This document shows positions 1 to 10,212 of a DNA stretch of 64,000 nt, one piece after another. The notes beneath the pieces are model-generated. The model worked only from the letters and a program-made list of their open reading frames with translations, ran no database searches and was not told the DNA's origin. Position 1 is the first letter of the stretch. Every line of letters starts with the position of its first letter. This DNA comes from Fallopia convolvulus (Eukaryota; Streptophyta; Magnoliopsida; Caryophyllales; Polygonaceae): positions 17,862,576 through 17,926,575 of the forward strand of contig OZ024722.1 of NCBI GenBank assembly GCA_964016875.1, read 5' to 3'. The translations under genes were made by a program, and so were the position numbers.

Positions 1-300
1 ATGTACGGGCTGTGCATTCGAATTTGATGGTAATCTGAACGCATGTCAAGCTTATTAAAGAAGACATCATTACCCAACTCATCAAATAATTCATCAGCTG
101 TTAGGATGGGAAACTTATCTGCCATGGTAGCGGTATTCAGTGCTCTGTAGTCGATGCAGAAGCGGAAACTACCATCTTTCTTTTTAACGAGCAACGCGGG
201 AGACGAGAAGGGGCTTGTGCGATTCCGAATTATCCCCTGTTTCAACATATCATGTACTTGTCGCTCAATTTCCGTCTTTTGAAAATAAGGATACCAGTAT
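1..300 (-). pseudogene. Reverse transcriptase fragment, chromovirus-like
   Basis: On the minus strand the translation contains the RT N-terminal blocks: a VKKKDGSFRFCIDYRALN stretch near 130-200 and a KLDMRSDYHQIRM stretch near 10-50. These match the template-grip and KLDLRSGYHQIR motifs of Ty3/gypsy RT. The catalytic YxDD box would lie beyond position 1 and is not visible. The fragment follows a decayed protease and continues element B. Confidence 0.8.
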
Positions 301-707
301 GGTCTGATGTTGATCAGTTTGGACTCATGGAGCAAATGAATCTGGTGGTCCCATAGACGTTGGGGGGCAGACCGGCGGGAAGTCGGAACACGGAGTTGTG
401 GCATAAGAGGAGCTCACGAACTCGCGGATGCACATCGGTCGGGATGTCGCTCACTGCCGGGCCCGACTCGGGTTGTACCCATATCACCTTGAAACACTTT
501 GCGACCTCCGCCATCGCGTACAACAAATGGAGGGCGTGAAGAGATATCACCTTTGGAGGGGTGTAGTCACCAGGCAACAGTATCGACTAACCTTCCCATG
601 CAAACTCCATGGTCAATTTCACATAATCATGCGACACCTTGCCCCATGTTTGGAGCCACTATACGCCAAGAACAACCTGTGGTCCATGGATATCTATAAC
701 AAACAGA

Positions 708-1247
708 TCAATAGGGAAAACAGGATTCTGTGACATTACCGGGTGGCAGTGCATTGATGAGTGCATAGAAACGAGGAACTGTTTCCAACGTAAACCCGAA
801 GGGCGTCACGTCCGATAACTGAAGGTGCAATGCTTCAGCGACGGACGGATGGATAAAATTGTGGGTGCTACCTCCATCAATTAAAACTTGCACAAACATA
901 TCGTGAATGGATCCTAGAATTTTTAGAGATCTAGGATTTGTTCGGCCCTCCATAGAATGAACACTGGATATATCCCCTGGAATTGTTAAAGCTTCGACGC
1001 CATCAATAGCGTCCGCATCATCTGGATCGTCGCTACCCAATAATGCCAGGAAACGATTTTTACAACGATGACTGGGCACATATTGCTCATCACAATTCCA
1101 ACATAGACCTTTCTTAGTGCGCTCTTCCCGTTCAGCCGCCGACAAACGTCGGACATGCAGATTGGTAATGGATTGACCATTAGAAGAGGTAGTAGCCGCG
1201 GCGGACGGAGGTGTGTTGGGCGGAAGCGCCTGCGGTGGATTGGCCAC
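708..1247 (-). pseudogene. Gag zinc knuckle and aspartic protease, chromovirus-like
   Basis: A 179-residue minus-strand frame shows a zinc knuckle (CWNCDEQYVPSHRCK) and then an aspartic-protease active-site region reading VLIDGGSTHNFIHPSV. The usual D-S/T-G triad is D-G-G here, so catalysis is doubtful. Proline-rich sequence precedes the knuckle, as expected at the gag C-terminus. Gag lies upstream (higher coordinates) and RT downstream. The frame stops before reaching RT. Confidence 0.75.
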
Positions 1248-1349
1248 GCTTGGAGCCCGAAATCCAAGTGAATTCTAGCGTCGTTGATTTGGTAAACTAG
1301 AGACTGTCTCTACATAGGAAGTTTCCAACTCCCAAGCCAAGGCGAAGGA

Positions 1350-2404
1350 TTGAGCTATCGTCGTGGGATTACCAAGTTGAGTTCGTGTTTCACAGGCTGT
1401 TTCAACCCGGCTTTGAACAACGAAATCACAGTGGCTTCCGATAGCCCTTCCACCTTATTCAGAAGGCCCTCAAACTCGGTTTGGTACTCCAGACCTGACG
1501 TCTTCTGTTTTAACTTCGCCAGTAGACCCACATAATCCTCATAGTGGTGAGGATCGAACCTCTACTTTACGGCTTCCAGAAAGGCATCCCAAGTCCGGAT
1601 GTAGTTGTTTCGTCGTTGATAACGAAACCACTTAAATGTCGGGTGTTCAAAGAGCATACCAACAAGTTAGAGACGATCTGCAGTCGTAGTATGAAAGTAA
1701 TCAAAGTAACACTGAACCATATATACGCATCCCGTCTGGTCAGAACCTTTAAAACGAGGGACATCAACCCTAATTTTTGGATAATCCCCTTGGCGGTGCC
1801 GAGCAAGCATGACAGCTTGGTGTTCGTGCGGAGGTGCAGCAGCCGGTGGTTGATAATTGTTGACCGGTGGGTGTTGTTGGTTAGCAGCAACCGCTACCGG
1901 AGGAGGTGGCGGTTGTTGGAGAACGACCGGCGGGGCAGTGGTTGATAATTGTTAACCGATGGGTGCTGTTGGTTTGTAGCGACCGCTGCCGGAGGAAGTG
2001 GCGGTTCTTGGAGGATGACCGGCGGTTTGCGGCAGGAGAGCCGGTGGCTACTGTTGGTTGATCGGCTGGCCCTTTGGCAGTTGCTGGCACAATTGCGCGT
2101 GCGGATATGCCGCATGAATACCCCGGGTTGCTTCATCGATGATATTACGAGTATCCATGATATGAAACACCTGATCCAGCCTACACCGTTGAATCTCGTG
2201 TTCCCGGCGTTGTGCGTGTTGTTCTTGACGATGTGCTTCTTGTTCCTGACGCGTAGTGCGGAGTTCTAGCAACATGGTTTGAAGATTGTCTCGGATATCT
2301 TGAAGATCCGAGTTGGTGCTTGTAATCTGAGACGTTTCTTCAAGTTGGTTACTTACAGCTGGCGGCCTAGAGGGAGAGCGACGAAGGGAAAGGAGGGAGA
2401 ACAA
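1350..2404 (-). pseudogene. Gag region, chromovirus-like, frameshifted
   Basis: The start is in the 118-residue minus-strand frame opening at 2404. It is rich in glutamine and arginine, with a coiled-coil-like QEQEAHRQEQHAQRREHE stretch. The capsid part is recognisable near 1680-1800, where a VDVPRFKGSDQTG-like segment matches the (F/V)PKFDGSDP motif of Ty3/gypsy gag. That segment lies in a different frame, so at least one frameshift separates them. The proline-rich part contains a 92-bp tandem duplication (1846-2029). Confidence 0.65.
1846..2029. repeat. 92-bp tandem duplication in chromovirus gag
   Basis: Two adjacent copies, 1846-1937 and 1938-2029, both begin GTGGTTGATAATTGTT and end in an ACCGGCGG-like segment. 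They differ by scattered substitutions. The duplication lies in the low-complexity proline-rich part of gag. Confidence 0.7.
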
Positions 2405-2660
2405 ACAAAATTAGGGCAAACTATTCTCTTCAATAATGATAAAAGAATTATAACAATGTATTTATACCAAGCCCTAATGGTTCAAATAAAGCGCCGCTGG
2501 AAAGAACCATAAAGAAAACCCGAGAAGGAGTTTATAATACTCTGTTTAAAAAATTACATTAATCAAAATACCATAAAATTAATCACTGTACCTAATCGAA
2601 AGACGACGCATACGAACGGGTCGGCCCTCTCTTGTGATCGACTCGGGCTGAGGCGTATCA
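2365..2660 (-). repeat. Short LTR of the chromovirus-like family
   Basis: This segment is closely similar to 26300-26593. On the minus strand it begins TGATACGCCTCAGCC directly after a polypurine run (plus positions 2661-2672, minus reading ACGGGGGAGAGAT), which marks a 3' LTR. A TATAAATAC box lies at about 2457-2465 (minus). The integrase frame of element A runs into it. The gag of element B follows, so this one LTR sits between two element bodies. The inner boundary is approximate. Confidence 0.65.
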
Positions 2661-3203
2661 ATCTCTCCCCCGTTGATGATCGACTTGTCCTCAAGGCGTA
2701 AATCGAGAAAACCGCGCTGCAAGTGATCCACACTGCACACGACCAACCATTCCAAACGAGGCTGACCATCCACAAGAATGTTGCACTCAACAATGGCACG
2801 CAATGGCAGGGAGATCGGTCGATCATTGATGAACTTCTGTGGGAATGAAAGTATTTCCGGTACTGAGCCATCGTGCACATAGGGTCAGAGCAAGGAGACA
2901 TGAAAGACGTTATGTAGTTTGGCGTTCCCCGGTAAGGCGAATCGGTACGCAACCGCGCCAATGCGCACCATAACCTTGAAAGGGCCATAAAAACGGCGAG
3001 CTAACTTGGCAGACAAGGGTCGAGCGATTGAATGTTGGCGGTAAGGCTAAAGTTTCAAGAATACTAAATCGCTCACCGCAAATTCAAGGTCACGATGGTG
3101 GGATTTAGCTTGAGCCACCATCTGTTGTTTCATTTTACGCAGGTTGGTGTGGAGGAGCTGTTCACCCTTCTACACTTTGGCGAGCGCTACAGAAGGAAGC
3201 CCG
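2563..3203 (-). pseudogene. Integrase C-terminal region of chromovirus element A
   Basis: On the minus strand a HNVFHVS-type motif and then acidic and basic stretches end the polyprotein, as in the C-terminal part of Ty3/gypsy integrases. A KMKQQMVAQAKSHH stretch near 3110-3150 is typical of the segment after the catalytic core. The upstream half of the same integrase lies across the Athila-1 insertion at 25365-26010. No convincing chromodomain could be confirmed by eye. Confidence 0.7.
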
Positions 3204-3208
3204 GAAGG
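3204..3208. repeat. Target site duplication GAAGG (left) of Athila-1
   Basis: GAAGG at 3204-3208 is repeated at 25360-25364, immediately outside the TG...CA ends of the two LTRs. It lies in the chromovirus integrase. Confidence 0.92.
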
Positions 3209-4583
3209 TGTTGAGAGGGTTTCTTGACAATAAATAAATTTACAATCAAGACCCAGCTAAGTACAGGGGAGTCAAGTTCGTCCACGAGAGAAAGTCAGTA
3301 TCAAGTTTTGTTCTTACTTAGAGCGCAAGTAAGAGAGAAAGTTTAAATTTTTAAATCAAAAGAGAGAAATTCTAAAGTTAAGGTATCCCCACAACAACAA
3401 TTATGCGTACATATGCCAATGAAACACATAGATCATGCTTTTATCATATAAAGTTGTTAACTTTCGTTACCCTAAGCAAGTAAATCAACTAACTTTCGTT
3501 CAATCAAATAACTTACTATCTATCTCTTCTACTTTAACTAGGGTTGATCCGCTTTCGCATCAAAACCCTAAATTGACTATTCTGACTCAAGGTTTCCGCT
3601 TTTGCTTCAACTATTAATGAGAAATTCCTATCCACTTTCGTTTCAAGGAGTTAAGAACAAGAAAGAAGAATTATTATAAGAACAATCAAGACATGAGCAA
3701 AGGTAAGCATACATAACCATTGTTGGGTTTATCCCCAACCTTAGAGAGAAAGACTACTCACACCCCATAATTGAAAACAAAGCAATTGGAATTAATGAAA
3801 GGAACTTATTACAACTGAATCCAAACAAAACTTGTTCTTCAAGCAATGCTCAAACTCGCCTCTCTATCTACTCTATCTCGCCCCTTATCTCTCTTCTCTT
3901 CTCCCTAATGTGCCCCTAAGGCAATTGATGATTAAAAGAAGGTGCTAGACAAGAGTATTTATAGAGAAAACTAATCTATCTAAAGCTATCTATAAGGAAA
4001 TAAATCTCTAAAAGATATATCCCTTAAAACTATCTAAAGACATAAAAGATATAGGATAGTGCATTAAATGCTCTGACTCTGTTGCTCCTACCGAGACGAG
4101 ACCCTCGATATCCTGAATTCCTTCACTTCTCTTCTTTGGCTGAGAGCCTCGTTACCGACCCTGAACACCTCGGTAACGACCCTCACAAGGTCGATAACGG
4201 CCCTCACAGGGTCGTTATCGACCCTGTTCAGCATTGAAAATAGGCTTGTAACTGAGAGTAAAACTTCGGTATAGGATTCGTTACACCTTGTTTTGCCTTG
4301 ATTCTTTCTCCTTAGGCTCGGTAAAGGGTCTCTAAACTCCTATCATGGCTTGAACTTGATCTTCAACGTCTCTCTTGAGTGCTATCTTTAAGTGTTTTCT
4401 TCCTTTCTTCAAAATATGCTCCAAAACAACTCCAAAACCTATAAAAACACCACCAAAGCTTATGTAGACTCCATATCTTAAGCAAATACGAAAACCTACA
4501 CAAACGACTCAAAACAAAACACAAAACTAAAGAAAAAAACTCAAACACACACCCTAAAAACACGACTAAAAAGACGGATATCA
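3209..4583 (-). repeat. Athila-1 3' LTR (1375 bp)
   Basis: It begins TGTTGAGAGGG and ends GGATATCA on the plus strand. A TATA-like segment (minus CTCTATAAATAC) lies at about 3955-3965. It contains four 10-bp near-palindromes at 4149, 4170, 4191 and 4212, spaced exactly 21 bp apart. It is about 350 bp longer than its partner because the partner has a deletion. Confidence 0.92.
4149..4221. repeat. Four-site 21-bp phased near-palindrome array in Athila-1 3' LTR
   Basis: TCGTTACCGA (4149), TCGGTAACGA (4170), TCGATAACGG (4191) and TCGTTATCGA (4212) are spaced exactly 21 bp. The partner LTR keeps the same four positions and spacing at 24917, 24938, 24959 and 24980. No ORF reads through, so the spacing is not a codon effect here. 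Confidence 0.9.
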
Positions 4584-5630
4584 AAATACCCCATACTTAG
4601 ACTTGCTTGTCCTCAAGCAATCAACTAGACATCAATCAAAACCATCAACACATTCTTCAAGTCAATGGCTTTATCAAAAACCAACATCAAAGCTCAAGTA
4701 GAAATAGATAGACAAGTGAATCTAACGTCATAACACATATATGAGCAACCTCAAGCAAAAACAACTAAAAATCCAAACTCACAAGGGTAATGTGTTTCTC
4801 TCAATTCTCAAGTGTTTAGGCTTAGAATAATAACTCTCAACTCAATCCAATATGCAAAAATCAACATAGTCATTGTTACTTAGATCACCAAACTCTCCAC
4901 TAGAGATGTCAAATCACATAAAAATCATCAAGAGAACTTAGGCTCAATGAAAAACTTCATAGAAGTTTCCATTCGGCCGAGTTGTAATGGAGCTTGGTAA
5001 TGACAATAAGGTGTGGAAATATTTTGGTTTGTGGTGCTAAAAATCCGGGAAGATAAACTCCTATACTCTCCAACACAACTCACCAAAACTTCTCAAAAGA
5101 ACATACAAAATTCACTCAAACATTAAAGAACAAACTTCAACTTCTTTCAACCCCTTTAATATCCCAACTAATCTTGCTCAAAATAACAAGGAAATTTGGC
5201 TCATGTACACTTTTACTATTCAACCCCTTTTTTTAGCTTTTTCTTCTTCCCTTTTCATCTTCATTTTTTTTTCTTTGTGGGAGGTTCAGTACCGACCATA
5301 CCAGGGTCGGTAACGAGTTATGCTCATCATTTTTCTTTCCACTTCTTTTGTAAGTGCATTCAGAGAATCAAACTTCTTTTACATGATAAACTTCAAGACT
5401 TTCAAATACCTATCCCATATTATCCTACACTTGAACCAATACATCTCTTATCAACAAGACCATCACAATAACCAACACTAAGTCCTAATCCCCGGATAGG
5501 GTTAAGCTAACATCGGCTAAGACATAATTTTGTGGAGCTAAAAATAAAAGGCTTTAAGGCTCAAATTGGTTTCAAAAAGAGGATAATGATAAGGTAGATA
5601 AAAAATAGGATAAAAAGTGGTTTAAAGAAA
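4584..5630 (-). other. Athila-1 3' untranslated region, left part
   Basis: No credible coding frame is present. On the minus strand it ends in GACAAGCAAGTCTAAGTATG followed by GGGTATTT just before the 3' LTR, the same pre-LTR tract seen in Athila-2 and Athila-3. This is the polypurine-tract position. Two near-palindromes lie at 5286 and 5307, 21 bp apart. The sequence resumes at 20202 beyond MULE-1. Confidence 0.75.
5621..5630. repeat. Target site duplication of MULE-1 (left)
   Basis: TTTAAAGAAA directly precedes the left TIR. TTTAATGAAA follows the right TIR at 20192-20201. Nine of ten bases match, and 9-10 bp is the Mutator-like size. Confidence 0.75.
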
Positions 5631-5745
5631 GGCTCAAAACATATACAGTCCCTTGTACTTGTGCAAATTGGTCATTTGGACACCTCACCTTTGGTTTGGA
5701 CATATTGAGCACTTAAACTTAACAATTTGAACCTATTAAACACCT
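5631..5745 (+). repeat. MULE-1 left terminal inverted repeat
   Basis: It starts GGCTCAAAACATATACAGTC and is the inverted counterpart of 20077-20191, with a few substitutions across about 115 bp. Confidence 0.85.
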
Positions 5746-6062
5746 GGTCGCTGATGTGGTGATGTGCGTGTAAATCAAACGCTAATGGGTGAGTGAAGTT
5801 TCCTATTAAATCTGACATGGCATTAATATTAAAAAAAAAAAAAAAAAAAACCTCTTTATTTTTTTCCTACATTCTGATTTTCATTTTTTCTATTTCTTTT
5901 TTTTCCTTCTTCTACCTTGAAGATTTCCTTTCTTCCCTGGCTCAAATCTGCTCCCGAGTTCGTCGTTGGTGAGGAGAAATCGCCTTTGGTTGCACAACGT
6001 TTGTAGACTTTGACGAGGCGGAGAACATATGCCGACGGTGAAGGATTCTTGCTCCCGAGTTC
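5746..6062. other. MULE-1 left interior, non-coding
   Basis: This segment holds an A20 homopolymer near 5830-5850, a pyrimidine-rich tract and a short direct repeat, GCTCCCGAGTTCGTCGT, at about 5950-5966 and 6051-6067. The second copy abuts the Athila-2 insertion site. No gene was recognised. Confidence 0.6.
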
Positions 6063-6067
6063 GTCGT
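6063..6067. repeat. Target site duplication GTCGT (left) of Athila-2
   Basis: GTCGT at 6063-6067 is matched by GTCGT at 19400-19404, just outside the LTR ends. Confidence 0.92.
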
Positions 6068-7546
6068 TGATGTTCGTGTTTTTAGTATAGTTTTTAGTAG
6101 GTTTTCTTTGTTTGTTAGGTTTAGTTTTGATAAGTTTAGGTTTAGTTTTATGTGTTTTTGGATAGTTTTGTATATTTTCATAGAAAGTATGGAAACTACT
6201 CTATTTTGTGTATTTTGTAGGTTTTAGCAAGGAAAAGGTGCTATATGGAGCTGCATTTGGAGTGCTACAGTGAAAGACGGAGGAATACAAGTTTGAAGAA
6301 GTCAGAGTCCAAGATTTACGAGATGAAGTGTGGAAGAAACCAAGCCCAGGCTTGTTAACGAGGCTGTGAGAGCTCGTTAACGAGGCCACGTGATAGAAAT
6401 TTCGAGGTTTAACTTTGTAACTCACCGATCATGTGCGGGAAATTCTTTCCGTGTCAGTAGATTATCTTTTTATGATTTTTAGGGTTATTATATTATTTAT
6501 TTTAGGTCTTGTTATCTTTTTAGATTTTATTTCTATCTTTAAGGTTTTATTTCTATCTTTTTAGGAAAGTTTTTATCTTCTAGCCTTATTAGTTCTAGCC
6601 TTTTTAGTATAAATAGCCCTCTTGTTTAGCCTAGAAAGGGGGGGGGGGAGATTTTTTAGAGAGAGATTTTTAGGAGGATCGATTGAAGGAGAGGATCGGA
6701 GTCGAGTCGGAGGTCGGTGAACGAAAGTTACCGAGTTCGTTGAACGAGATTTTGGTTCGGTACTTTGCATATTTTCGGTTTCTTCTGATTTTCTGTAAGA
6801 CAATATTTGTTATTAATTTGAGTAGTAATTTGTTTTCAATAGTTTCTTTTAAATGATTTTTTGTTTCATAGTTATGATTAGTGAGTAGTCTTCTTTTCTA
6901 GGATCGGGGTTAAGCCCGGCATAGTTGAGCATGTTTGATAAGTGAGATTGTGTGTTGAATGCCTTTTATCTATTATCAAGATTGTTTGTTGTGTTTATAC
7001 CAAGATGAAAGTTGAGGTAATTTGAGTTTTTAACTTGATTGAAAGAGAAAGTTAGTAACTTGAGGGTTGATGTTGTTTGAATACGAAAGTTTCAAGCTTT
7101 AGATCCAAAACAAGCAATTAAGTGAATTAGGATGCGAAAGTAGGTTAATTTACTTAAATAGTCAACGAAAGTTGATGAATCTATTTGTTTAAAGGCATAA
7201 TCTTATCTTCTTACAAGTTTATCTGCTTGGCTATGTTGTGGTGTCCCTAGTCCTAGATTTTTGTTTTTATTTGAATTATTTTAAAGTGAATTTCGTTGTG
7301 AAGTTACTTGGCTCGGTACCGAATTTATTTAGATCATTAGTTAACTCTTTTTGTGTACGGTGGTTCGTTAACGACCCTGACAACGTCGTTAACGAGGCTG
7401 CTTGTGAGTGTTTTTGTTTTATTTTTTTTGCTTTTTAGTAGTTGATAAACGAACAACCTTGCTTCCTGTGGAACGATCCTGACTCTGCTATACTCAGCGG
7501 GGTCTTGACTTATAAATTTATTTGTTGTCAAGAAACCCTATCAACA
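6068..7546 (+). repeat. Athila-2 5' LTR (1479 bp)
   Basis: TGATGTTCG...TATCAACA ends. A TATAAATA box lies at 6608-6615, followed by an 11-G run at 6638-6648 (only seven Gs in the 3' LTR). Near-palindromes lie at 6352 and 6374 (22 bp apart), 7313, and 7365 and 7386 (21 bp apart). Confidence 0.93.
6608..6615 (+). promoter_or_regulatory. LTR TATA box
   Basis: TATAAATA lies in the middle of the 5' LTR and is conserved at 18567-18574 in the 3' LTR. Equivalent boxes sit in both Athila-3 LTRs and in the solo LTR. It probably sets the transcription start. Confidence 0.7.
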
Positions 7547-7549
7547 AAT

Positions 7550-7567
7550 TGGCGCCGTTGCCGGGGA
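7550..7567 (+). other. Primer binding site, tRNA-Asp type (Athila-2)
   Basis: TGGCGCCGTTGCCGGGGA lies three bases after the 5' LTR end. It is the primer-site sequence typical of the Athila/Tat branch, complementary to the 3' end of tRNA-Asp. Confidence 0.85.
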
Positions 7568-9186
7568 AGCAACGAATTTGTTATTTTATCTGTGGGTTCG
7601 GGAATAGCCCGACCCCGTTTTTGTTTTTAATTTTTGTTTTCTTTGTCTGTTTTCTCAGCGTATGCCGGTAGGACGACGAAGGCTTGAGTTTGATAACACT
7701 GGTTATTACTCAGAACCTGAACGTTCCCTGCACCGTAGACTCCGAGAAAACCGAGCCATGGCCACACCAGAAGAGATGGCTCTTCAAATGGAAGACCTCC
7801 GAAATCAGATGGAGGCGTTGAAAACTGAGAAAGAAGGCGCTGCTGCTGAAGCTGAGCGTCACCGAGCTGCTAATGCTCGTCTACAAGAGGAGCTTGATGC
7901 CTATCCGAGAAATGCCAAACAGTACATGCATCCAGAACTGAGGGTGCCAGAATTTCCAATCGTGCTTCCCGCGATAGAGAAACCCTTTGAGGTCAAATCT
8001 CAATTCATATCCTTGATTAAACGGGCTCAGTTTGAGGGGAAACCTACTGAGTGCCCTATGGAGCATATTAGAAACTTTCTTGATTTATGTGACACCATAG
8101 CTGCTGAAGCTTTTGGGTGGTCTCTTACTGGAAAGGCCCTGAGCTGGTTAGAGATCCTACCTTCTAAGTCTATCAGGACTTGGAAAGCTTTGTACGATCA
8201 ATTTCTTACAAAGTTCTTCCCTCCTGCTAAGACGACGGAGTTGAGGAAACGCATCACCTCCTATCACTAGCTGCCTAATGAAACATTCTTTGAAACATGG
8301 GAAAGATTTAAAGAGATGCTTAGACAATGCCCCACTCATGGGAAACCTTTGTATGTTTTGCAAGAAATCTTTTTCTAGGGTATCAACGCAGAGACCAAGA
8401 ACCGCATCAACACGCATACTGCGTGCGGTTTTATAGAGATGAATCCGACGGAGGCATGGGAACTGTTGGATAAGCTTTCCAATTACGATGCCATGTATGG
8501 AACCCAGCAGACTCCACAGCCTCAGAAACGTCTCTACATGCCGAACCGAGACGAAGTTGACCCGGATGTTAAAAATCAATTCTTGCAAGATGAGGTCAAC
8601 CGTTTGAAGAAGCAGGTAAGTTTTCTGAAATCCTCTCAATCACGTCAAGAATGTGGTTCTTCTGCACATAGTACTTCTGCTTGCACTAACATAGAGCAGG
8701 TTAGAGCCACTGAGACAATAGCTGAGATGAATTATATGAGAGGACCATACAGGAACCAGCCTAGTTATCATGACAGGTCAAACAACTATCAAGCATGGGG
8801 CAATCAAAATACCAATCAAAACTATGCAGTGCCCCCACCAGATAGACGACCTTCACCCTATCGACCTCCAGGCCATCAGGAGCCGCCATCATGGGTTCAA
8901 GGATTACATGAAAGCATTAACGGAGTGACCAACAAGGTTAATGAAGTTCAAGCCAACCTGAACCAACAAAATAAACGATGGGGAGAGTTCGATATATGGA
9001 AGAAGAGTGTTGATTCCCAACTAGGGAACCTCGCTGCCCAAATTCCGAGACCACAAGGGCAACTCCCGGGCCGCCCCGAGGAAAACCCTAGGGGACAAAT
9101 AGCAGCAGTGCACCTTAGGAGTGGGAAGACATTGCCGGAGCGAGTTCAAGATGAGGATAAGAAGGAAGAGGACGTCACCAAACATC

Positions 9187-9275
9187 TCGTTAACGAGCCA
9201 GCGAGGGCAAATAACGAGCCCATATATCAAGGTGACGAGGCTCCGAGGATTCCTGACGACCCTACCGCAGGTAAT
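9187..9275 (+). repeat. 21-bp phased near-palindrome module in Athila-2 gag-protease linker
   Basis: 10-bp units at 9187, 9208, 9229 and 9250 are spaced exactly 21 bp. The first is perfect TCGTTAACGA; the others are degenerate but keep the CGA end. In protein this becomes a 7-residue repeat around NEP, DEA and DDP. It ends in CAG|GTAATT at 9268-9276. A second pair at 9310 and 9331 follows. Confidence 0.8.
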
Positions 9276-10148
9276 TTTTCTAAACCGAGCCTTCCTCCCT
9301 ATCCCAGGGTCGTTAACGACCCTCCGAGCATACCTGACGATCCTAGTATCGACCCGGTACTCTCACCTCTCGAGCCTAACTTGGTTCCGAGGATGGTGAA
9401 ATCTCTTCCATTTCCATCTAAGAAATCTATGGACTCTACTGAGAGTAAGTTCAAGCGTTTCGTAAAGATTTTTCAGGGCATTAATATTTCCATCCCATTC
9501 GCTGAGGCCCTAAGCGAAATGCCGGCTTACACAAAGTTTTTGAAAGATATTCTTAGCAGGAAAAGATCCATTACAGAGCTGCAGGATGAAGTCAGATCAA
9601 TAGCTCTACCGGAAAAGCTAGGAGACCCAGGGAGATTTGCAATAACGATCGGCATAGGCAACCACAAGTTCAAGGCTTTATGTGATCTGGGCGCCAGTGC
9701 TAGTTTAGTTCCTCTCTCAATCTGGTCTAAAGCTAACATGGGACCACTAGAGCCCATCAACATGCGGCTTTACATGGCAGACGGATCCTGCATCAAACCA
9801 ACAAGGGTAATAGAAGATTTTCCAGTTCAAGTGGGCAAATTCTTTGTTCCAAACGACTTCATCGTTATGACAATGCCCGAAGATCCAGTGGTGCCTATTA
9901 TTTTGGGAAGACCGTTCCTTGCCACAACTGGAGCCATAATCGATGTTAGGAGGGGACTCCTAACTTTTGAAATTGGGGATGAGGTGACGGAATTCCGATT
10001 CAAACAGTCAATTAAGGAGACTGATAAAGCCGAAGTCAAGATGCTCTACACCCACAAGGAGATCATTGAATGTGGAGACCCTATTGGAAGATCAGCATTA
10101 GGTGATGAAATTTCAGGTCAAAGATGGGCGGAAATAACCTCTGCAGTT

Positions 10149-10212
10149 TCAGTAACGAGCTCCCCAACCACGTTACCGACTCCCCTGGCAGAAGAAGCAG
10201 GCTCGTTAACGA
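10149..10212 (+). repeat. Near-palindrome cluster in Athila-2 protease-RT linker
   Basis: TCAGTAACGA (10149) and ACGTTACCGA (10170) are 21 bp apart. TCGTTAACGA follows at 10203. The same linker in Athila-3 carries TCGGTACCGA at 39991, 40012, 40045 and 40066, with steps of 21, 33 and 21. Confidence 0.8.

Larger units (their letters stand above)
1..2365 (-). mobile_element. Decayed chromovirus-like Ty3/gypsy element (element B), 3' truncated by window edge
   Basis: Read on the minus strand, the order is gag (about 2404 to 1350), zinc knuckle plus protease (1247 to 708), then reverse transcriptase (about 300 to 1). Gag-protease-RT is the Ty3/gypsy order. The zinc knuckle spacing and the THNF-containing protease resemble chromoviruses. 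The frame is broken by many shifts and stops, so the element is dead. Its LTR (about 2365-2660) is shared with the integrase of an upstream copy (element A), as in a tandem or recombined pair. Assignment below chromovirus level is inference. Confidence 0.7.

Noticed and set aside
6638..6648. 11-G run as a G-quadruplex
   Set aside because: A single G-run without three partners nearby. The partner LTR has only seven Gs, so it is best explained as homopolymer length variation.
9187..9275. 21-bp repeats as a CRISPR-like array
   Set aside because: Repeats are 10-bp degenerate palindromes without unique spacers of fixed size, lie inside a plant retrotransposon, and no cas genes are present.
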